64,000 bases of DNA, from assembly GCA_002786025.1 (NCBI GenBank), contig NHNW01000034.1:248001-312000 (forward strand), written 5' to 3'. Under the pieces are notes generated by a model. That model had not been told where the DNA came from. It saw only the letters and a program-made list of their open reading frames with translations, and did not search any database. The position numbers were made by a program, and so were the translations under genes. Origin of the DNA: Zasmidium citrigriseum. Lineage: Eukaryota; Ascomycota; Dothideomycetes; Mycosphaerellales; Mycosphaerellaceae. Shown piece by piece: positions 1 to 11,022 of this stretch. Within the stretch, counting starts at the first letter, position 1, and every line of letters begins with the position of its first letter.

Positions 1-413
1 GACTTGCACTGAGGGCACTCGATCTTGGGGGCTGCGATGCTTCTGTTGCGGGTATTCTTAGGAGCCTCAACATCAGCTATCCAGTCCAACAAGCACTCCT
101 CGTGGGCTACTAGAGCACACGGACAAGGATCTCTCCATGGTGACGTCTCGGGTGTGTCGTCGGTCGAGTCCTCGAAACATATCCAGCATCTCTTTACCGA
201 TGGGTCGTCTTCCGGGGGCGGCTTGTTCGTGGCTGTGGTGTTGTCTTGTTGCTGGTCCTCTTCTTGATCATCCTTGTGGACGATGATGGTCTGCGAGTCT
301 TCTGAACGAGATCGGACAGGCGATGCGGTTCGTGATCGGGTGGAGGAGGTTTGCGACTGATCAGGCGGCGAAGTTCTGCGCTGTGACGGCTGACGGGCGG
401 GGAGCGAGGCCAT
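1..413 (-). CDS. RING-CH (RINGv) E3 ubiquitin ligase, MARCH type, partial
   Basis: The minus-strand frame opens with ATG at 413 and stays open to the left edge, so the C-terminus is missing. Residues 1 to about 75 are a Ser/Pro/Gln-rich disordered leader. A C4HC3 RING variant follows: CWIC, then CPC, then HEEC, then CPQC, with a Trp inside the last loop (LDWI), the spacing of RING-CH domains. Known family members are membrane-anchored E3 ligases that recruit E2 enzymes through this domain, often in ER or endosomal quality control; the expected transmembrane helices would lie beyond the edge. It diverges from the RAD26 gene at 847 across 433 bp. The domain is seen directly; the membrane location is inferred from the family. 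Confidence 0.8.
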   Translation of the reverse strand, partial: MASLPARQPSQRRTSPPDQSQTSSTRSRTASPVRSRSEDSQTIIVHKDDQEEDQQQDNTTATNKPPPEDDPSVKRCWICFEDSTDDTPETSPWRDPCPCALVAHEECLLDWIADVEAPKNTRNRSIAAPKIECPQCK

Positions 414-846
414 TGTGGTGGTCGGTGTGGGCACGCTAGATTGTCCAGTCCATAGAAATCGGGTAGGCGAGTCCAAAGGTGTTCTTCACATGCATCCAAG
501 ACGTTTCCAAGTTGTTAGGTGGTGGATAGGCGGACGTCATTCATCTGCGCGATCACAAGCCGAGGTGGCTCGAGCTTGTGGCGCGCGCGTCATCCAAAGT
601 CGCCCTCATTGATCCGCGATCCTCTCAAGACACTCGAGACAAAGATCAAAGAAAACCGCGACTCGCCGTCAAATACGTCTCTCATATTCCTCACTTCCGC
701 TGAACGAATCTCCGCCGTTACAAGACAGGGCGCGCCATCACAAGCCACAGTGATGCCTGCTGCTACCCTCCTCACCTATGAGTAACCTTTCGCCTGTCTC
801 CTACCGCCCGTCCTCTCTCTTTCTCCTGCCGCATCTCTAGGCAATC
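414..846. promoter_or_regulatory. shared divergent promoter region
   Basis: This 433-bp gap separates the start codons of two divergent genes, the RING-CH ligase and RAD26, so both promoters must lie here. A pyrimidine-rich tract (ctctctctttctcctgccgc) ends just before the RAD26 ATG, as is common for fungal transcription starts. I see no clear TATA box. Confidence 0.5.
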
Positions 847-3800
847 ATGACATCTTCTCCCGAGCGCACAGAGGCTTTTCCAGCCACTGCAGACGAGCAT
901 GCTGCCCCAGAAGAACAGGTCGCGAATGGAAGTATGGATCAGACGGAAGGCCTTCTCGATGGCGACGAGGCGGCGCAACTGGCTGCTCTGGGTGCAGGAG
1001 TAAGAGATCAGGATGATCTCGAGCGAGATATTGGGCAGCAAGCCGACCAGCTTCTGGCAGAGCAGGCCGACGAGAGGGACAAGAAGCGTCTGGACAAGGC
1101 GAACAAAGAGAAGGGCAACCTGCAGGCTGGCATCCGACTACTCGAGCAGAAGCTCACTGAGTTTGGAACCAAGCCGACCAAGGACAAGTACCGCTCAGAG
1201 ATCGCTCACTACAAGGCCTTGATCGCAAATCACGACAAAGACATCGACGAGATTCAGCGACGTATCGAAGAGCGTCATGAGGGAGCCCAAGACGGAGAGG
1301 ATAATGCTGGGAATAAGCGTCAACCTGGAGAGAGTCAACGCGAGTTCCTCATTCGGACTGGAAAGATCACGCCGTTCTCGAAGAAGGGCACAAAGGCCTC
1401 GAAGGTATCCTCGAGTCTCGGTGATGTCTTGCTCGATGCGGAAGAGGAGAACGAGGCTGGCAATTTGGATGATGAAGAAGAGCCAGAACAGAGCGGAGGT
1501 CAAGCTGGGCCGGTATCCCATCGGAATCTACTTGCGCCTGGCTTTGACCAGGAGGACACCAGCGCTGCGCCGAGCACCGCGGGAGATACAGAGGACGATG
1601 AGGCTCTTGCCCGGAGGCTGCAGGATGAGGAGTTCGCTTCCGAGAGACCTGCCAAGCGACGACGGCTTGCCACCAGACGCCCAGCCAGAGCCGTGTCTGA
1701 GGAAGCGAGCACACCTGCAGATGACTCAGATGCATACACACCCGGCGCCAACGAGGCAGACTCTGCTGCTGATGACCTCGACGTTGAGGATGATGACGCA
1801 CCGCTGACTACGACTCCCGGCATCAAGCGCAAGGGCAAGCGGAAGCAGAAAGTGGCACGAGATGCGGACGACGAACACGAGGACTTGGCCGGCATCGACG
1901 ATGGGAATGAGGACGTCTATCAAGCGAGGCTCCAGAGCTGGGTGAAGCGTCGGAGAGCAGCTCGGCAGCGCGTCAGAGAGCGAAAAGCGTCGACTCAAGA
2001 TGACGAGGATGCGATTGACGAGGTCAACGCCGAGTCTGAGTTGGGTCCTGCACTCGAAGATGTGGAAGACAAAGAAGAATGGCATATGCCGCATCCCAAT
2101 CGACCGGACGCGATCTTCGATGGTGGGTTTCGAGTGCCTGGTGACATCTATCCTTCTCTGTTTGACTATCAAAAGACTGGAGTGCAATGGTTGTGGGAGC
2201 TGTACTCGCAACAAGTCGGCGGCATCATCGGCGACGAGATGGGTCTTGGGAAGACCATCCAGGCGATCGCGTTTCTTGCCGGGCTGCACTACTCTGGCAA
2301 GCTCACCAAGCCAGTCATTGTCGTGTGTCCAGCGACAGTGATGAAGCAGTGGGTCAACGAGTTCCATCGATGGTGGCCACCTCTCAGAGTCTCCATCTTG
2401 CACACTTCCGGCAGTGGTATGCTTGATGTGAAGAGAGAGGCTCGCATCGAGGATGATCTCGAAGATGAATCGTTTGCTCGGAGATCTACGCAAAGCAAGG
2501 GACACAAAGCCGCGAAGCGCATCGTGGATCGAGTTGTCAACGAGGGTCATGTCCTCGTGACCACCTACACTGGACTGCAAACCTATGCCGAGCTTCTCGT
2601 CCCCATTGACTGGGAGTACGGGCTGCTTGATGAAGGCCACAAGATCCGCAATCCTAACACGGCGATTACGATCTATTGCAAGGAACTTCGCACGCACAAC
2701 CGGGTGATTCTCTCCGGAACGCCAATGCAGAACAATCTTACAGAGCTGTGGTCCCTTTTCGACTTCGTCTTTCCGATGAGACTGGGCACTTTGGTCAACT
2801 TCAAGAACCAGTTCGAGATTCCCATCAAGCAAGGTGGATATGCAAATGCTTCGAACTTACAGGTCACGACGGCAATGAAATGTGCCGAGACGCTGAAAGA
2901 CGCCATCTCGCCATACTTGATGCAGAGATTCAAAGTCGATGTGGCAGCCGATCTGCCCAAGAAGAGCGAGCGTGTGCTATTCTGCAAGCTCACCAAGGGG
3001 CAGCGCGAAGCCTACCAATGGTTCCTGAATTCAGAAGACATGAAGTCAATCATGGCTGGCAAGCGGCAGGCATTGTATGGTGTGGACATCCTCCGCAAGA
3101 TCTGCAACCATCCTGACCTCGTCGATCACAAGACATTGTCTAAGAAGCCCGGCTACAATTACGGGCTTGGTAACAAGTCTGGCAAGATGCAGGTCGTCAA
3201 GGCTTTGCTTGAGATTTGGAAGCGGAATGGACATAAGACTCTGCTCTTTGCACAGCACCGAATCATGCTCGACATCCTAGAATTGTTCGTCCAAGGCATG
3301 GAAGGCTTCAACTACCGCCGCATGGACGGAAATACCTCGATCAAGGACCGGCAAGATCTTGTTGACGAATTCAACAAAGACCCGAACCTCCACGTCTTCC
3401 TACTTACTACGAAGGTTGGTGGTCTGGGCGTCAATCTGACAGGCGCCGACAGAGTCATCATCTACGATCCTGACTGGAATCCTTCAACTGATGTTCAAGC
3501 CCGTGAGCGAGCCTGGCGTCTTGGTCAGAAGCGAGAGGTCGAGATTTACCGCCTGATGACAGCTGGAACGATCGAAGAGAAGATCTACCACAGACAGATC
3601 TTCAAGCAATTCCTGACGAACAAGATCCTTCGAGATCCGAAGCAGAGGCAGACATTCCAGCTTCGCGACTTGCATGATCTCTTCACGCTTGGCGACGAGA
3701 TGGCGAATGGTGAGACCGAGACTGGGAGCATCTTCAAGGGCACCGAGGTACAGCTTTCTGGCAAGAGAGGAAGCAAGAGCCAGAGTCTGCCAACCCCTCC

Positions 3801-4581
3801 TGATGAAGCGAGCGGGGAGAAAGATGGTGCAGAAATCAAAGACGTCTTTGGCATTTCGAGACAAGAAGACTTCCGCGGTAATCAGGATGAAGAGCAAGCC
3901 GATGGTGCCGGTGGTGGTCAAAAAGAGGATCGTGTCTTGTCCTCGATCTTCGCTCGCACTGGCGTTCAAGGCGCTCAAGACCACGACGCCATCATCAACG
4001 GCCGCAAGACCGTCACTGCTGACCCTGAAATGATCAATCGCGAGGCAAAGAGAGTCGCGGCGCAAGCTGCCAAGGAGCTGCAGCGCGCAGGAGAAGTCGC
4101 GCGTTCTCTACCAGCTGGAAGCGTCACCTGGACTGGTCTCCACGGCAGCGCAGGCCGCGACCCTTCTCCACCACCCCGTCGCGGTGGCATGCGAGGCGGC
4201 GCCTCAGCACGAGGAGGTCCATCGTCATCCTCGATTCTCGCAAACCTCCAGAACCGCCAACTCGGACCCGCGACAACCTCAGCCTCTGCTTCATCCGGCC
4301 GCGCTTCTACTCCCAGCGGTCGTGGAGGACGAGCAAACCCAAACCAACCCCAACCCAAGGGCCGCGATTTCCTCAAACTCATCCGTGACTATCTCGTCGC
4401 TCATGGCGGCTCGGCGTACACGCAGATGCTGATTGATCATTTCAATCGGTTTTGTGGCTCCGAGCAGCGTACGGCGGAGTTTAAGGAGATGTTGAGGACG
4501 ATTGCGGTTATGGAGAAGGGGAGTCGGGGGCGGGCGAAGTGGGTGTTGAGGGAGGAGTATCGCCCGCCGACTGCTGCGTAG
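847..4581 (+). CDS. RAD26: Rad26/CSB-type SNF2 ATPase for transcription-coupled repair
   Basis: A single-exon protein of 1,244 residues. The acidic N-terminal third carries a coiled coil (about residues 55-140) and basic KRRR clusters. The SNF2 core starts near residue 440 (DYQKTGVQWLWEL), with Walker A GDEMGLGKT near 461, a DEGH box near 594, SGTPMQNN near 623, and the helicase C lobe with TTKVGGLGVNLTGAD near 855 and RAWRLGQ near 888. A Gly/Arg/Ser-rich linker leads to a C-terminal winged-helix-like segment (about 1175-1240). This order and length match Rad26/ERCC6 (CSB) rather than Mot1, INO80 or Rad54. The family remodels chromatin and pushes stalled RNA polymerase II in the nucleus during nucleotide excision repair. 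The ATG at 847 follows a pyrimidine tract and is the first in frame. Confidence 0.93.
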   Translation: MTSSPERTEAFPATADEHAAPEEQVANGSMDQTEGLLDGDEAAQLAALGAGVRDQDDLERDIGQQADQLLAEQADERDKKRLDKANKEKGNLQAGIRLLEQKLTEFGTKPTKDKYRSEIAHYKALIANHDKDIDEIQRRIEERHEGAQDGEDNAGNKRQPGESQREFLIRTGKITPFSKKGTKASKVSSSLGDVLLDAEEENEAGNLDDEEEPEQSGGQAGPVSHRNLLAPGFDQEDTSAAPSTAGDTEDDEALARRLQDEEFASERPAKRRRLATRRPARAVSEEASTPADDSDAYTPGANEADSAADDLDVEDDDAPLTTTPGIKRKGKRKQKVARDADDEHEDLAGIDDGNEDVYQARLQSWVKRRRAARQRVRERKASTQDDEDAIDEVNAESELGPALEDVEDKEEWHMPHPNRPDAIFDGGFRVPGDIYPSLFDYQKTGVQWLWELYSQQVGGIIGDEMGLGKTIQAIAFLAGLHYSGKLTKPVIVVCPATVMKQWVNEFHRWWPPLRVSILHTSGSGMLDVKREARIEDDLEDESFARRSTQSKGHKAAKRIVDRVVNEGHVLVTTYTGLQTYAELLVPIDWEYGLLDEGHKIRNPNTAITIYCKELRTHNRVILSGTPMQNNLTELWSLFDFVFPMRLGTLVNFKNQFEIPIKQGGYANASNLQVTTAMKCAETLKDAISPYLMQRFKVDVAADLPKKSERVLFCKLTKGQREAYQWFLNSEDMKSIMAGKRQALYGVDILRKICNHPDLVDHKTLSKKPGYNYGLGNKSGKMQVVKALLEIWKRNGHKTLLFAQHRIMLDILELFVQGMEGFNYRRMDGNTSIKDRQDLVDEFNKDPNLHVFLLTTKVGGLGVNLTGADRVIIYDPDWNPSTDVQARERAWRLGQKREVEIYRLMTAGTIEEKIYHRQIFKQFLTNKILRDPKQRQTFQLRDLHDLFTLGDEMANGETETGSIFKGTEVQLSGKRGSKSQSLPTPPDEASGEKDGAEIKDVFGISRQEDFRGNQDEEQADGAGGGQKEDRVLSSIFARTGVQGAQDHDAIINGRKTVTADPEMINREAKRVAAQAAKELQRAGEVARSLPAGSVTWTGLHGSAGRDPSPPPRRGGMRGGASARGGPSSSSILANLQNRQLGPATTSASASSGRASTPSGRGGRANPNQPQPKGRDFLKLIRDYLVAHGGSAYTQMLIDHFNRFCGSEQRTAEFKEMLRTIAVMEKGSRGRAKWVLREEYRPPTAA

Positions 4582-5009
4582 GATTTCGGGAGGTGGGTGT
4601 TATTAGGGTATGATGGGAAGGATGAAGGATTGATGGAATCATTGTTACCGCTCCGGTGAAGGCGTGGAGCTCGGCAAGGCTATTACTTTTGAAGATACCC
4701 CGACGTATGATTGATGGATGTGAATTGTCATCTTGAGGACTCAGACATCCAACGCTTGGTGGTGCTAATTCGAATGGGCTCACTTTGCCGAGGGGCCGGT
4801 GGTATGCCCGCTGCAGCTGAAGTCGAACTAGCTAGCACTTTTGACGGATTATCGAGCTCCTTCACGGCCCACGTGGACGAGTCTATGCTGCCGACCTGCC
4901 CGAACGTATATCAATCTCCAGATACAAGCCCGAGAGCGTGCCATCGCTCGGCATCTCAGTATCATCTGTTAGCTATCGTCGATCGAGAGATCAAACCCGA
5001 TATATCAAA
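4582..5009. other. intergenic, 428 bp
   Basis: Holds the RAD26 3' end and the upstream region of the HsbA-like gene. I see no conserved frame or repeat. Confidence 0.5.
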
Positions 5010-5539
5010 ATGCGCTTCTTCATTCCAACTCTCCTGCTCCTATCCAGCACAACAATCCACGCCGCCTCGATCATCACAGCCGACACCATCATCCACGGCG
5101 TCAAGGCTGTTAACGATGCCGTCGTTACCTTCCGCAATCACATAAACGCCTACGAAGGCGGCTACCTCAACCAAACAAACCTCTTCACCGACCTCGCCTC
5201 AATTCTCACAGCCACCGCCGCCTTGGATGCCGAAGCCTCCCTAATCCTTACAAACTTTACTCAGAACGACTCAATTCGCATCGTGGAATTTTATGCTTCT
5301 AGTCTCGGGGAGGATATCCCGTCGACGGGGAAACATTGCTGGCGAAGAAGGCCATCATTGTCAGTATGGGAGAGGGAGAGAGTGTGGCTCTCGCGTAGTT
5401 GACGTTTCAGAAGGGCAATGATGAGCTGGCGAGGGCGTTGGGAGGGAGGCTGACGAGTGAGATGGAGAAGTTTGAGAGGGCGGCGAGGGCGATTCATGAG
5501 GCGTTGCAAGAGGGGGTTGATGCCTTTTCAGCTGTGTAG
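5010..5539 (+). pseudogene. HsbA-like secreted cell-surface protein, probably broken
   Basis: The frame starts MRFFIPTLLLLSSTTIHA, a clear signal peptide, then an Ala/Leu-rich helical segment typical of hydrophobic-surface-binding protein A (HsbA, galactomannoprotein type). The family-like continuation (LLAKK, then QKGNDELARAL) is split over two frames: an extra or missing base near 5312-5320 moves it out of frame, and an in-frame TAG at 5397-5399 interrupts it where Gln (CAG) would fit. A canonical 47-nt intron, 5364-5410 (gtatgg to tttcag), also joins both ends in frame to give 160 residues, but it removes the family-like middle. I favour a decaying gene; an intact, shortened protein remains possible. 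HsbA proteins coat the hyphal surface and bind hydrophobic substrates. Confidence 0.5.
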
Positions 5540-6244
5540 GGAAGAAGGGTATGAGGAAGGAGTAAGTAGATGGAAGAAGTGATTAAGAGCAAGAAGAACG
5601 TACGTTTACCCCTGTGCAAGCTTGGAGGCGTTCTCCGTGTATGATCTCCTTCACCAAGCTACTGAGGAACACTGTAGCCGATGAGACTGTTCACTCAACG
5701 ATTGAGAAAGCCTTCGCCTGATCTCCGATGATGCTGCAATGTCATTTTCCTGTCCCCTTTTCCACGACATCAGGTCCTCCACAGACGCAAGCTCATGCCC
5801 GCCCCTCGCACAAACCTGTCGAAAAAGGCAGTCGCTCAACCCCCGAAACCGACACCCATTAGCTCCCCACAGTGTCGACACCAATGAGTCCCCATGTCCT
5901 GTCGCACAAAGATCAATAGGGCAGGTGGTCGTGAAGTGGTACCTATGCCCTGAAGTGATGATAGCGCGAAAGGAATGTGCGTATGCCGGAAGAGGAAGGA
6001 ACTGGATGGCGCTGACGTGACCGGGGGAGCAGTTGCTGTTTCAGTGGCGTGGAGTGGAGTGGAGTGATGCTGACGGGTGGGTTTGTCACAGGTCCCAAGG
6101 GCCTGATTCTTGAGATAGTAGGAGGCGAGTGTCGTACTTTCAAGTCCGAGCTGTTCTCGAGAGAATGCAGGCGTGCTGTGGCATCGCTGACTATGTTAGT
6201 CTCTTCGAAACAGCGCATCATTCGGGGATTCCTCATGCCAACAT
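5540..6244. other. intergenic, 705 bp
   Basis: Lies between the tails of two converging genes. I see no frame with family resemblance and only a short run of ggagt units near 6049-6066. Confidence 0.5.
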
Positions 6245-7228
6245 CTAGGCAGTCCCGGTATACTCCCTCCTCAACAACCACGCAATGCCTTTCATAGTCT
6301 CAATTTTAAGCTCCTTATGACTCCCCTTCTCCTCGTCGTACCAGATCGAGAAGCACTGATGGTCCTCATCAGGCTGAACATACGACCTGACCTCGGTTCC
6401 CACGTCTTCCAGCGCCTTGGCGTAGACAATCCCGTCATCGCGGAGAGGATCTAGCTCACCCATTTGGAGGAACGTGCGCGGCAGGCCAGTGAGGTCGCCG
6501 TTCATAGGCGAGAACAGAGGTGAGGAGATATCCGCTTCGATGAGCTTAACATTGGCTTCGTCGTCCTTGTCGCTGAAGTGCTTGTTTCGCGTGGAGTTAT
6601 CTTGCCTGGAGGTCCAGAGGTGCTTGTACCTCGCTGGGACGATGGTCTCCACGAGGAGAAGCGGAATGCTGATGAGGGACCCCGTGATAGGATAGGTGAG
6701 GGGCTCTTTCAGGGCCTGGTGAGCAATTACTGCTGCCATGTTGCCGCCAGCGCTGAAGCCGCCCACGATGAAGCCCTTCTCCGGGTTGGCTTCGAGCTCT
6801 TCTTTGGCGTGTGCTGATACCCACTTGGAGATTTCCAGGCCATCTATTACAGATTAGCATCATACGAGCTGGCGAAGGAGAATGACCTCACCCATGGTCG
6901 AGGTAGGCCACTTGTGCTCCGGTGCAAGTCGATAGGACGAAGAAACAACCACCGCGTTGAATTCCTTAGCAAACTCGCGTCCAGGTCTCGTCATCATCTC
7001 CTCAGAGCCAGCAAAGAAGCCTCCCCCGTGGAAGAGCAAGATGAGCGGTCGCTCCGCTGCTGGTGTGGTATTTGAGCGCCAGACTTTGAGGCTGGCTTCG
7101 TAGTCATTCGCTAAGGTAATCGTCTTGTAGTGCTCGTCCACACCATCTATAGCATCGAGCTCCTTGACGAGAGACTTCTCGGATCCCACGAGCCACTCTC
7201 TCATCTTCAGCGCTTTGTCTGCGTCCAT
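6245..7228 (-). CDS. alpha/beta-hydrolase fold-3 (HSL-type) esterase
   Basis: Two exons, 7228-6892 and 6843-6245, joined by a 48-nt intron (gtgagg to aatag), give 311 residues. The hormone-sensitive-lipase hallmarks are in order: oxyanion motif HGGGFFAGS, nucleophile elbow GFSAGG (G-x-S-x-G), the acid in GELDPLRDDG and the catalytic His in PDEDHQCFS. There is no signal peptide, so the enzyme is probably intracellular. The family hydrolyses short-chain esters or lactones, and many fungal members detoxify or tailor small molecules; the substrate cannot be read from sequence. The ATG at 7228 begins MDADKALKMREWL. Splicing restores the strand and helix leading into the elbow (DGLEISKWV), which supports the intron. 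Confidence 0.85.
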
Positions 7229-9058
7229 GATGGATGTTCTGGTGGCAGAGTCGGTCGTTAAACTTCGGGGATCCTCTCGAATTGCAGAATCGTTATGCTG
7301 CGCACGTTGGAGACTCCTGGGGCAGAAGAGCGCCGTTCAAGTACTCAGGTCTGGCAACCAGGCAGCGTTACTCTGTTTTTTGTTTGTTCATTCTGTTTCA
7401 GTGGATTCAGGCAACTGCCATTGAGCCTTGGCAAGGAAACCACACTTCTTGGCGTATTTTCCAAAGTCATTGGTTCCTTCATCGATAATTCAACGCAGCT
7501 GCGACGTGCGAATGCGAGTCGATCGAGATCATCAACGACAGACTCCAAGCTGTGAGTATCCGTGCACAATTTGGGCGTCGTTTGCGATCCCCATCATCGC
7601 TCTGTCGTCGGGCAGTGTCAGCACAGAGTCAGCAGCACAGTATGAACAGGCCTCTCCTGGGAACGGATTGCAGTGATCCGAGCAAGGTAGGGCTTCGGGA
7701 TGATTGATGGAGGCCAGCCAACGCTGATAGTATGAACTTGAAATCAGAAAGTGACTGGACATGTGAGCCTACATCAGCAATCACTGAATGGACTGGACTC
7801 CGAACACTAGCATGCTAGCACGCGCTTGTCATTGCTGATCCAGAGTCTGCATGCAAGTCTGTGTGGTTGATCCGGCAAAGGTGAGGTTCCCTACCACCTA
7901 CCGTATTGAATGAACCCTAGACGGCTAGAGTCGATGTAGGCGCAGCTGCTCGATTTGAATCTGCCGATGCCTCAACGCGTTATTGTGATCCGGTCCCGTG
8001 TTGACCAGTGTCATGAATTGTCTGGGGACCCGTACTCATCACAAGGCGACGATTAGTAGTAGCAATTCCAGCATGTGATGGCCATCCGTGATGTCGGGTC
8101 CCAGGGCCGCATCGGCGCTTGGTGCGCATCCATTCGTTCCGGGCCACGCTACTCGAAAGGGTAATGGATCTTGCGATGCAGAAAAGGCAGTGCCGTGCCT
8201 GGGTCGAAGATCAGGAAGTTGATGAGGAGATTGAGAAGAGATACCAGTTCATGCAGGCGGCCGCTGGTCGCTTGATCGGGAGTGCGACTGTCAAAAGCAA
8301 GAACTTGACTTCGCCAGGTTGGTCGTGTGCGCAGAGAAGATGGCAAGACGATTATTTGTCTGCTGCACCTGCGTCTGACAAAGCAGGCCCGAAGCAGGTC
8401 GGCGGAGGGTTCGGGAGGGCGAATGTGCGTCGCATTCTGAGTCAACCCTGTCGTTATGTGTCCAAGGCGGACTAGCCGACCGTCGCACACCCCGCCGAGC
8501 GATAATGTGGTATGTATTGTGACGGTATTTGACTGACGAGTTGGGATGACGGACGGCTTGGTGAGAGTGTTTCCGCTCGCTCCTTCCTGACTCTCGCACG
8601 GACGTCGCCGGCGGGAAAGCGGCTGGGGAAAGAGTGAAGTCACAGCGGCGAGATAAAGCAGTAGCGACCGCCGACCAGCGTCAGGTTAGTCAGCCTCCAT
8701 CTTCTTCCCAGCAACGAGCTTCACGGTCAACGAGGTTCGTCACCCATTTCAAGTCTGCCCTCGCCTCGTCTGCCCGCCATGACGACGCAAGCCGCCTGCC
8801 ACCTCCGCTGCCGCTGCCGTCGAGTGCGCCGCGAGCCCTTCATGCTGACATCTCCGTGCGCAGACCTCGCCGTATCGAGCCCCAGCCATCCATAGTCACC
8901 GCGCCGGACGACTCGGGACAGCGCGAGCAACTTGCCAGATTCACGCCGTGCACTCGCCTGCCCGCCGCATCATCACCTGACGTGATCCTACCGACGAAGA
9001 GTAATCACTCCCCAGTGTCCGTCGCGACTGCCCCGTCCTTGCGCCTCGACTATCCATC
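7229..9058. other. long intergenic region upstream of kapC, 1.8 kb
   Basis: Several short open stretches occur, but none has family resemblance or plausible splice partners. The last 400 bp before the kapC start are C-rich and pyrimidine-biased, consistent with a long 5' untranslated leader of a regulator gene. No repeat is seen. Confidence 0.5.
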
Positions 9059-10109
9059 ATGCAGCACGCGCGTGCTCAGGTAAGCAGACCAATGCTAGGG
9101 CTACGCCCGACGAGGAAGCTCTCTTATATACCGGGCTGACTGTACTTCTCCCCCAGGACGGTCCCATCGAGATGAGTAAGTCGTACTTTACACGGCCAAT
9201 ATGTCCAACCTTAATCACATACTGACTACCTGTTGCTTCAAAAGGCTTACGAGAGCATTTGCTGGCCGCCAGCGGCTCCGGCTCTGCTCCACCTCCATAC
9301 CCTCCCACCGCTACCGCACAGCATCAAGGGCACGAGCAAGGCCCATATCCGCCCTCCGAGTCCGCGAGCCCACACGACCACCACCTCGACCCCAACGTTG
9401 CCGGTCAGCAATTGCCGTATGCCATGAGCGGAGACAGCAGCGCCGTGGACGATGGCATTAGTCCAGATTCGCGCAAAGGCAAGAGGGAGTTGTCTACGAG
9501 CAAGAGAGCAGCACAGAACCGCGCGGCGCAGGTATGAAGAGAACAGCGCAATATCGTCTGGCAAGGTCTAACATTAGCAGCGCGCATTCCGTCAGCGCAA
9601 AGAGGGCTATATCAAGAAGCTCGAGGAGCAGGTCAAGGAGTTCCAAAACATGGAGGTTTGTAACCACAGCAAATCCATGAAGCACGTACTGATCATGTTG
9701 CAAGTCCAACTACAAGGCCCTCCAAAACGAGAACTATCAATTGCGAGAGTACATCCTGAACCTCCAGTCCCGCCTGCTCGAGAACCAATCCGACTTCCCT
9801 CCGGCACCATCCCATATCAACCTCTCGTCTGGACCTCCGCCTCCTGCCGCTGCCGCCGCCGAGTCCTCGTACGGCGCAGAACAACAGCTACGGCGCGAAA
9901 TGGACCAGCGCCCACCACCTCCTGCGCCCGTGGTTGCCCGTGAAGATCCAATTCATCGTGACGGAATCAGTCAACTTCAAGCAGCAGCCGCGCACGATGC
10001 GCGCCAACCCGGCCAGTCACCGTACGGCCTTGGTGGCGAATACCCGAGCAGCAGACCACGGGTTGAGGAGGCCCAGATGTCGGGCCACGATTCGAAACCG
10101 TCGTCCTAA
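9059..10109 (+). CDS. kapC: KapC-type bZIP transcription factor (AP-1-like)
   Basis: Five exons (9059-9079, 9157-9175, 9245-9531, 9581-9655, 9705-10109) give 268 residues; all four introns have GT-AG ends and keep frame. The bZIP basic region KRAAQNRAAQRAFRQRKEG is followed by a leucine-zipper-like heptad segment through YKALQNENYQLREYI. The lead-in GKRELSTS and trailing NLQSRLLENQ are typical of Aspergillus KapC, which names the protein. Pro/Ala-rich flanks are expected to be disordered. An intron falls exactly inside the basic region (after NRAAQ), a position often conserved in fungal AP-1-like genes. It is a nuclear DNA-binding regulator; the target genes are not visible here. Two tiny 5' exons encode only MQHARAQDGPIEM, so the start is less certain than the body. 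Confidence 0.88.
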
Positions 10110-11022
10110 GCCGAGTCGCCGAGTTATGCGGAGTACCGGCGTTTTGGGCATTCTCTCTTGCGCGGCAATGGTTTTGCATGAGTGGATATCGATCATCGAT
10201 GGGACAGACATGGCTGGCGTTTCAGGGATTTGCTACCAACGCTCTACTGTGACCTGCTCACGCTGGCGGCTGGCCTGGGTCGAGATTGAGATCAATGGGA
10301 CAAGGGCATCGGTTGCGAGAGTTTCGCATGATCCCCAAGCTTTTCAACAGCGACTAATAGTCTGGCCAGCTCTTCAAGAGCTTAGACTTTTGATCATCCG
10401 TTGAGAGGCAACCTTTCAGTCCGAGAGGAAGGAGGGTGCCCTGCTGGATGGCGAGTCATACTCGCAAGGAAATTTTGGCAGAGTAAAGATACAAAACAGC
10501 GGAGTGTAGAATGGTATTATGGATCATGAGATGGACGAGCGTCGACTGGTTGTGCAGATGGAAGATGAAGATGAAGTTCCCGGGCCGATCGGGCCGAGAT
10601 GTCGAAGCCGCTCGGGAAGTCATGTGCTTATATCAATGCAACCGGATTGATCAATTATTCTCACATTTCGGGGGCTTCCGCTGCAGCGAATGGCGGCATT
10701 TGCTTTTCATGTGACCGGCACTGATGCCTTGTCGCCTTCACCATCGTCGCGCGCGAAACTCTAATTTTAAGCTTGGTCAAAATATCGATTTTCACATGTC
10801 GGCCCTCGAGCAACCTCGACGAGCACTCCCCCTCTCGACCACCACCGACAACACTCCAACACTCCAACTACTCGAACTGCCACACGACACTGCCATCGAA
10901 TTGCCACCACCGAGCCGCCGTCGCCGTGCCGACAGCGTCCAGGGCATGCTATCCAGCAGCATCAGCAACTAACATCGTCTTCCAAGACAGCAATTTCAAG
11001 TACAGATTATCCGTCCGACGGC
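10110..11022. other. intergenic, 913 bp
   Basis: Holds the kapC 3' end and the next gene's upstream region, which is C-rich from 10,800 on (accacc and actcc runs). No supported gene. Confidence 0.5.

Noticed and set aside
1726..2832. A 368-codon minus-strand open frame
   Set aside because: It lies wholly antisense to the SNF2 core of RAD26 and has no motif; it reflects codon bias of the sense gene.
8119..8475. A 118-codon plus-strand open frame upstream of kapC
   Set aside because: No motif, no splice partner, and an equally long frame on the other strand; probably leader or spacer.
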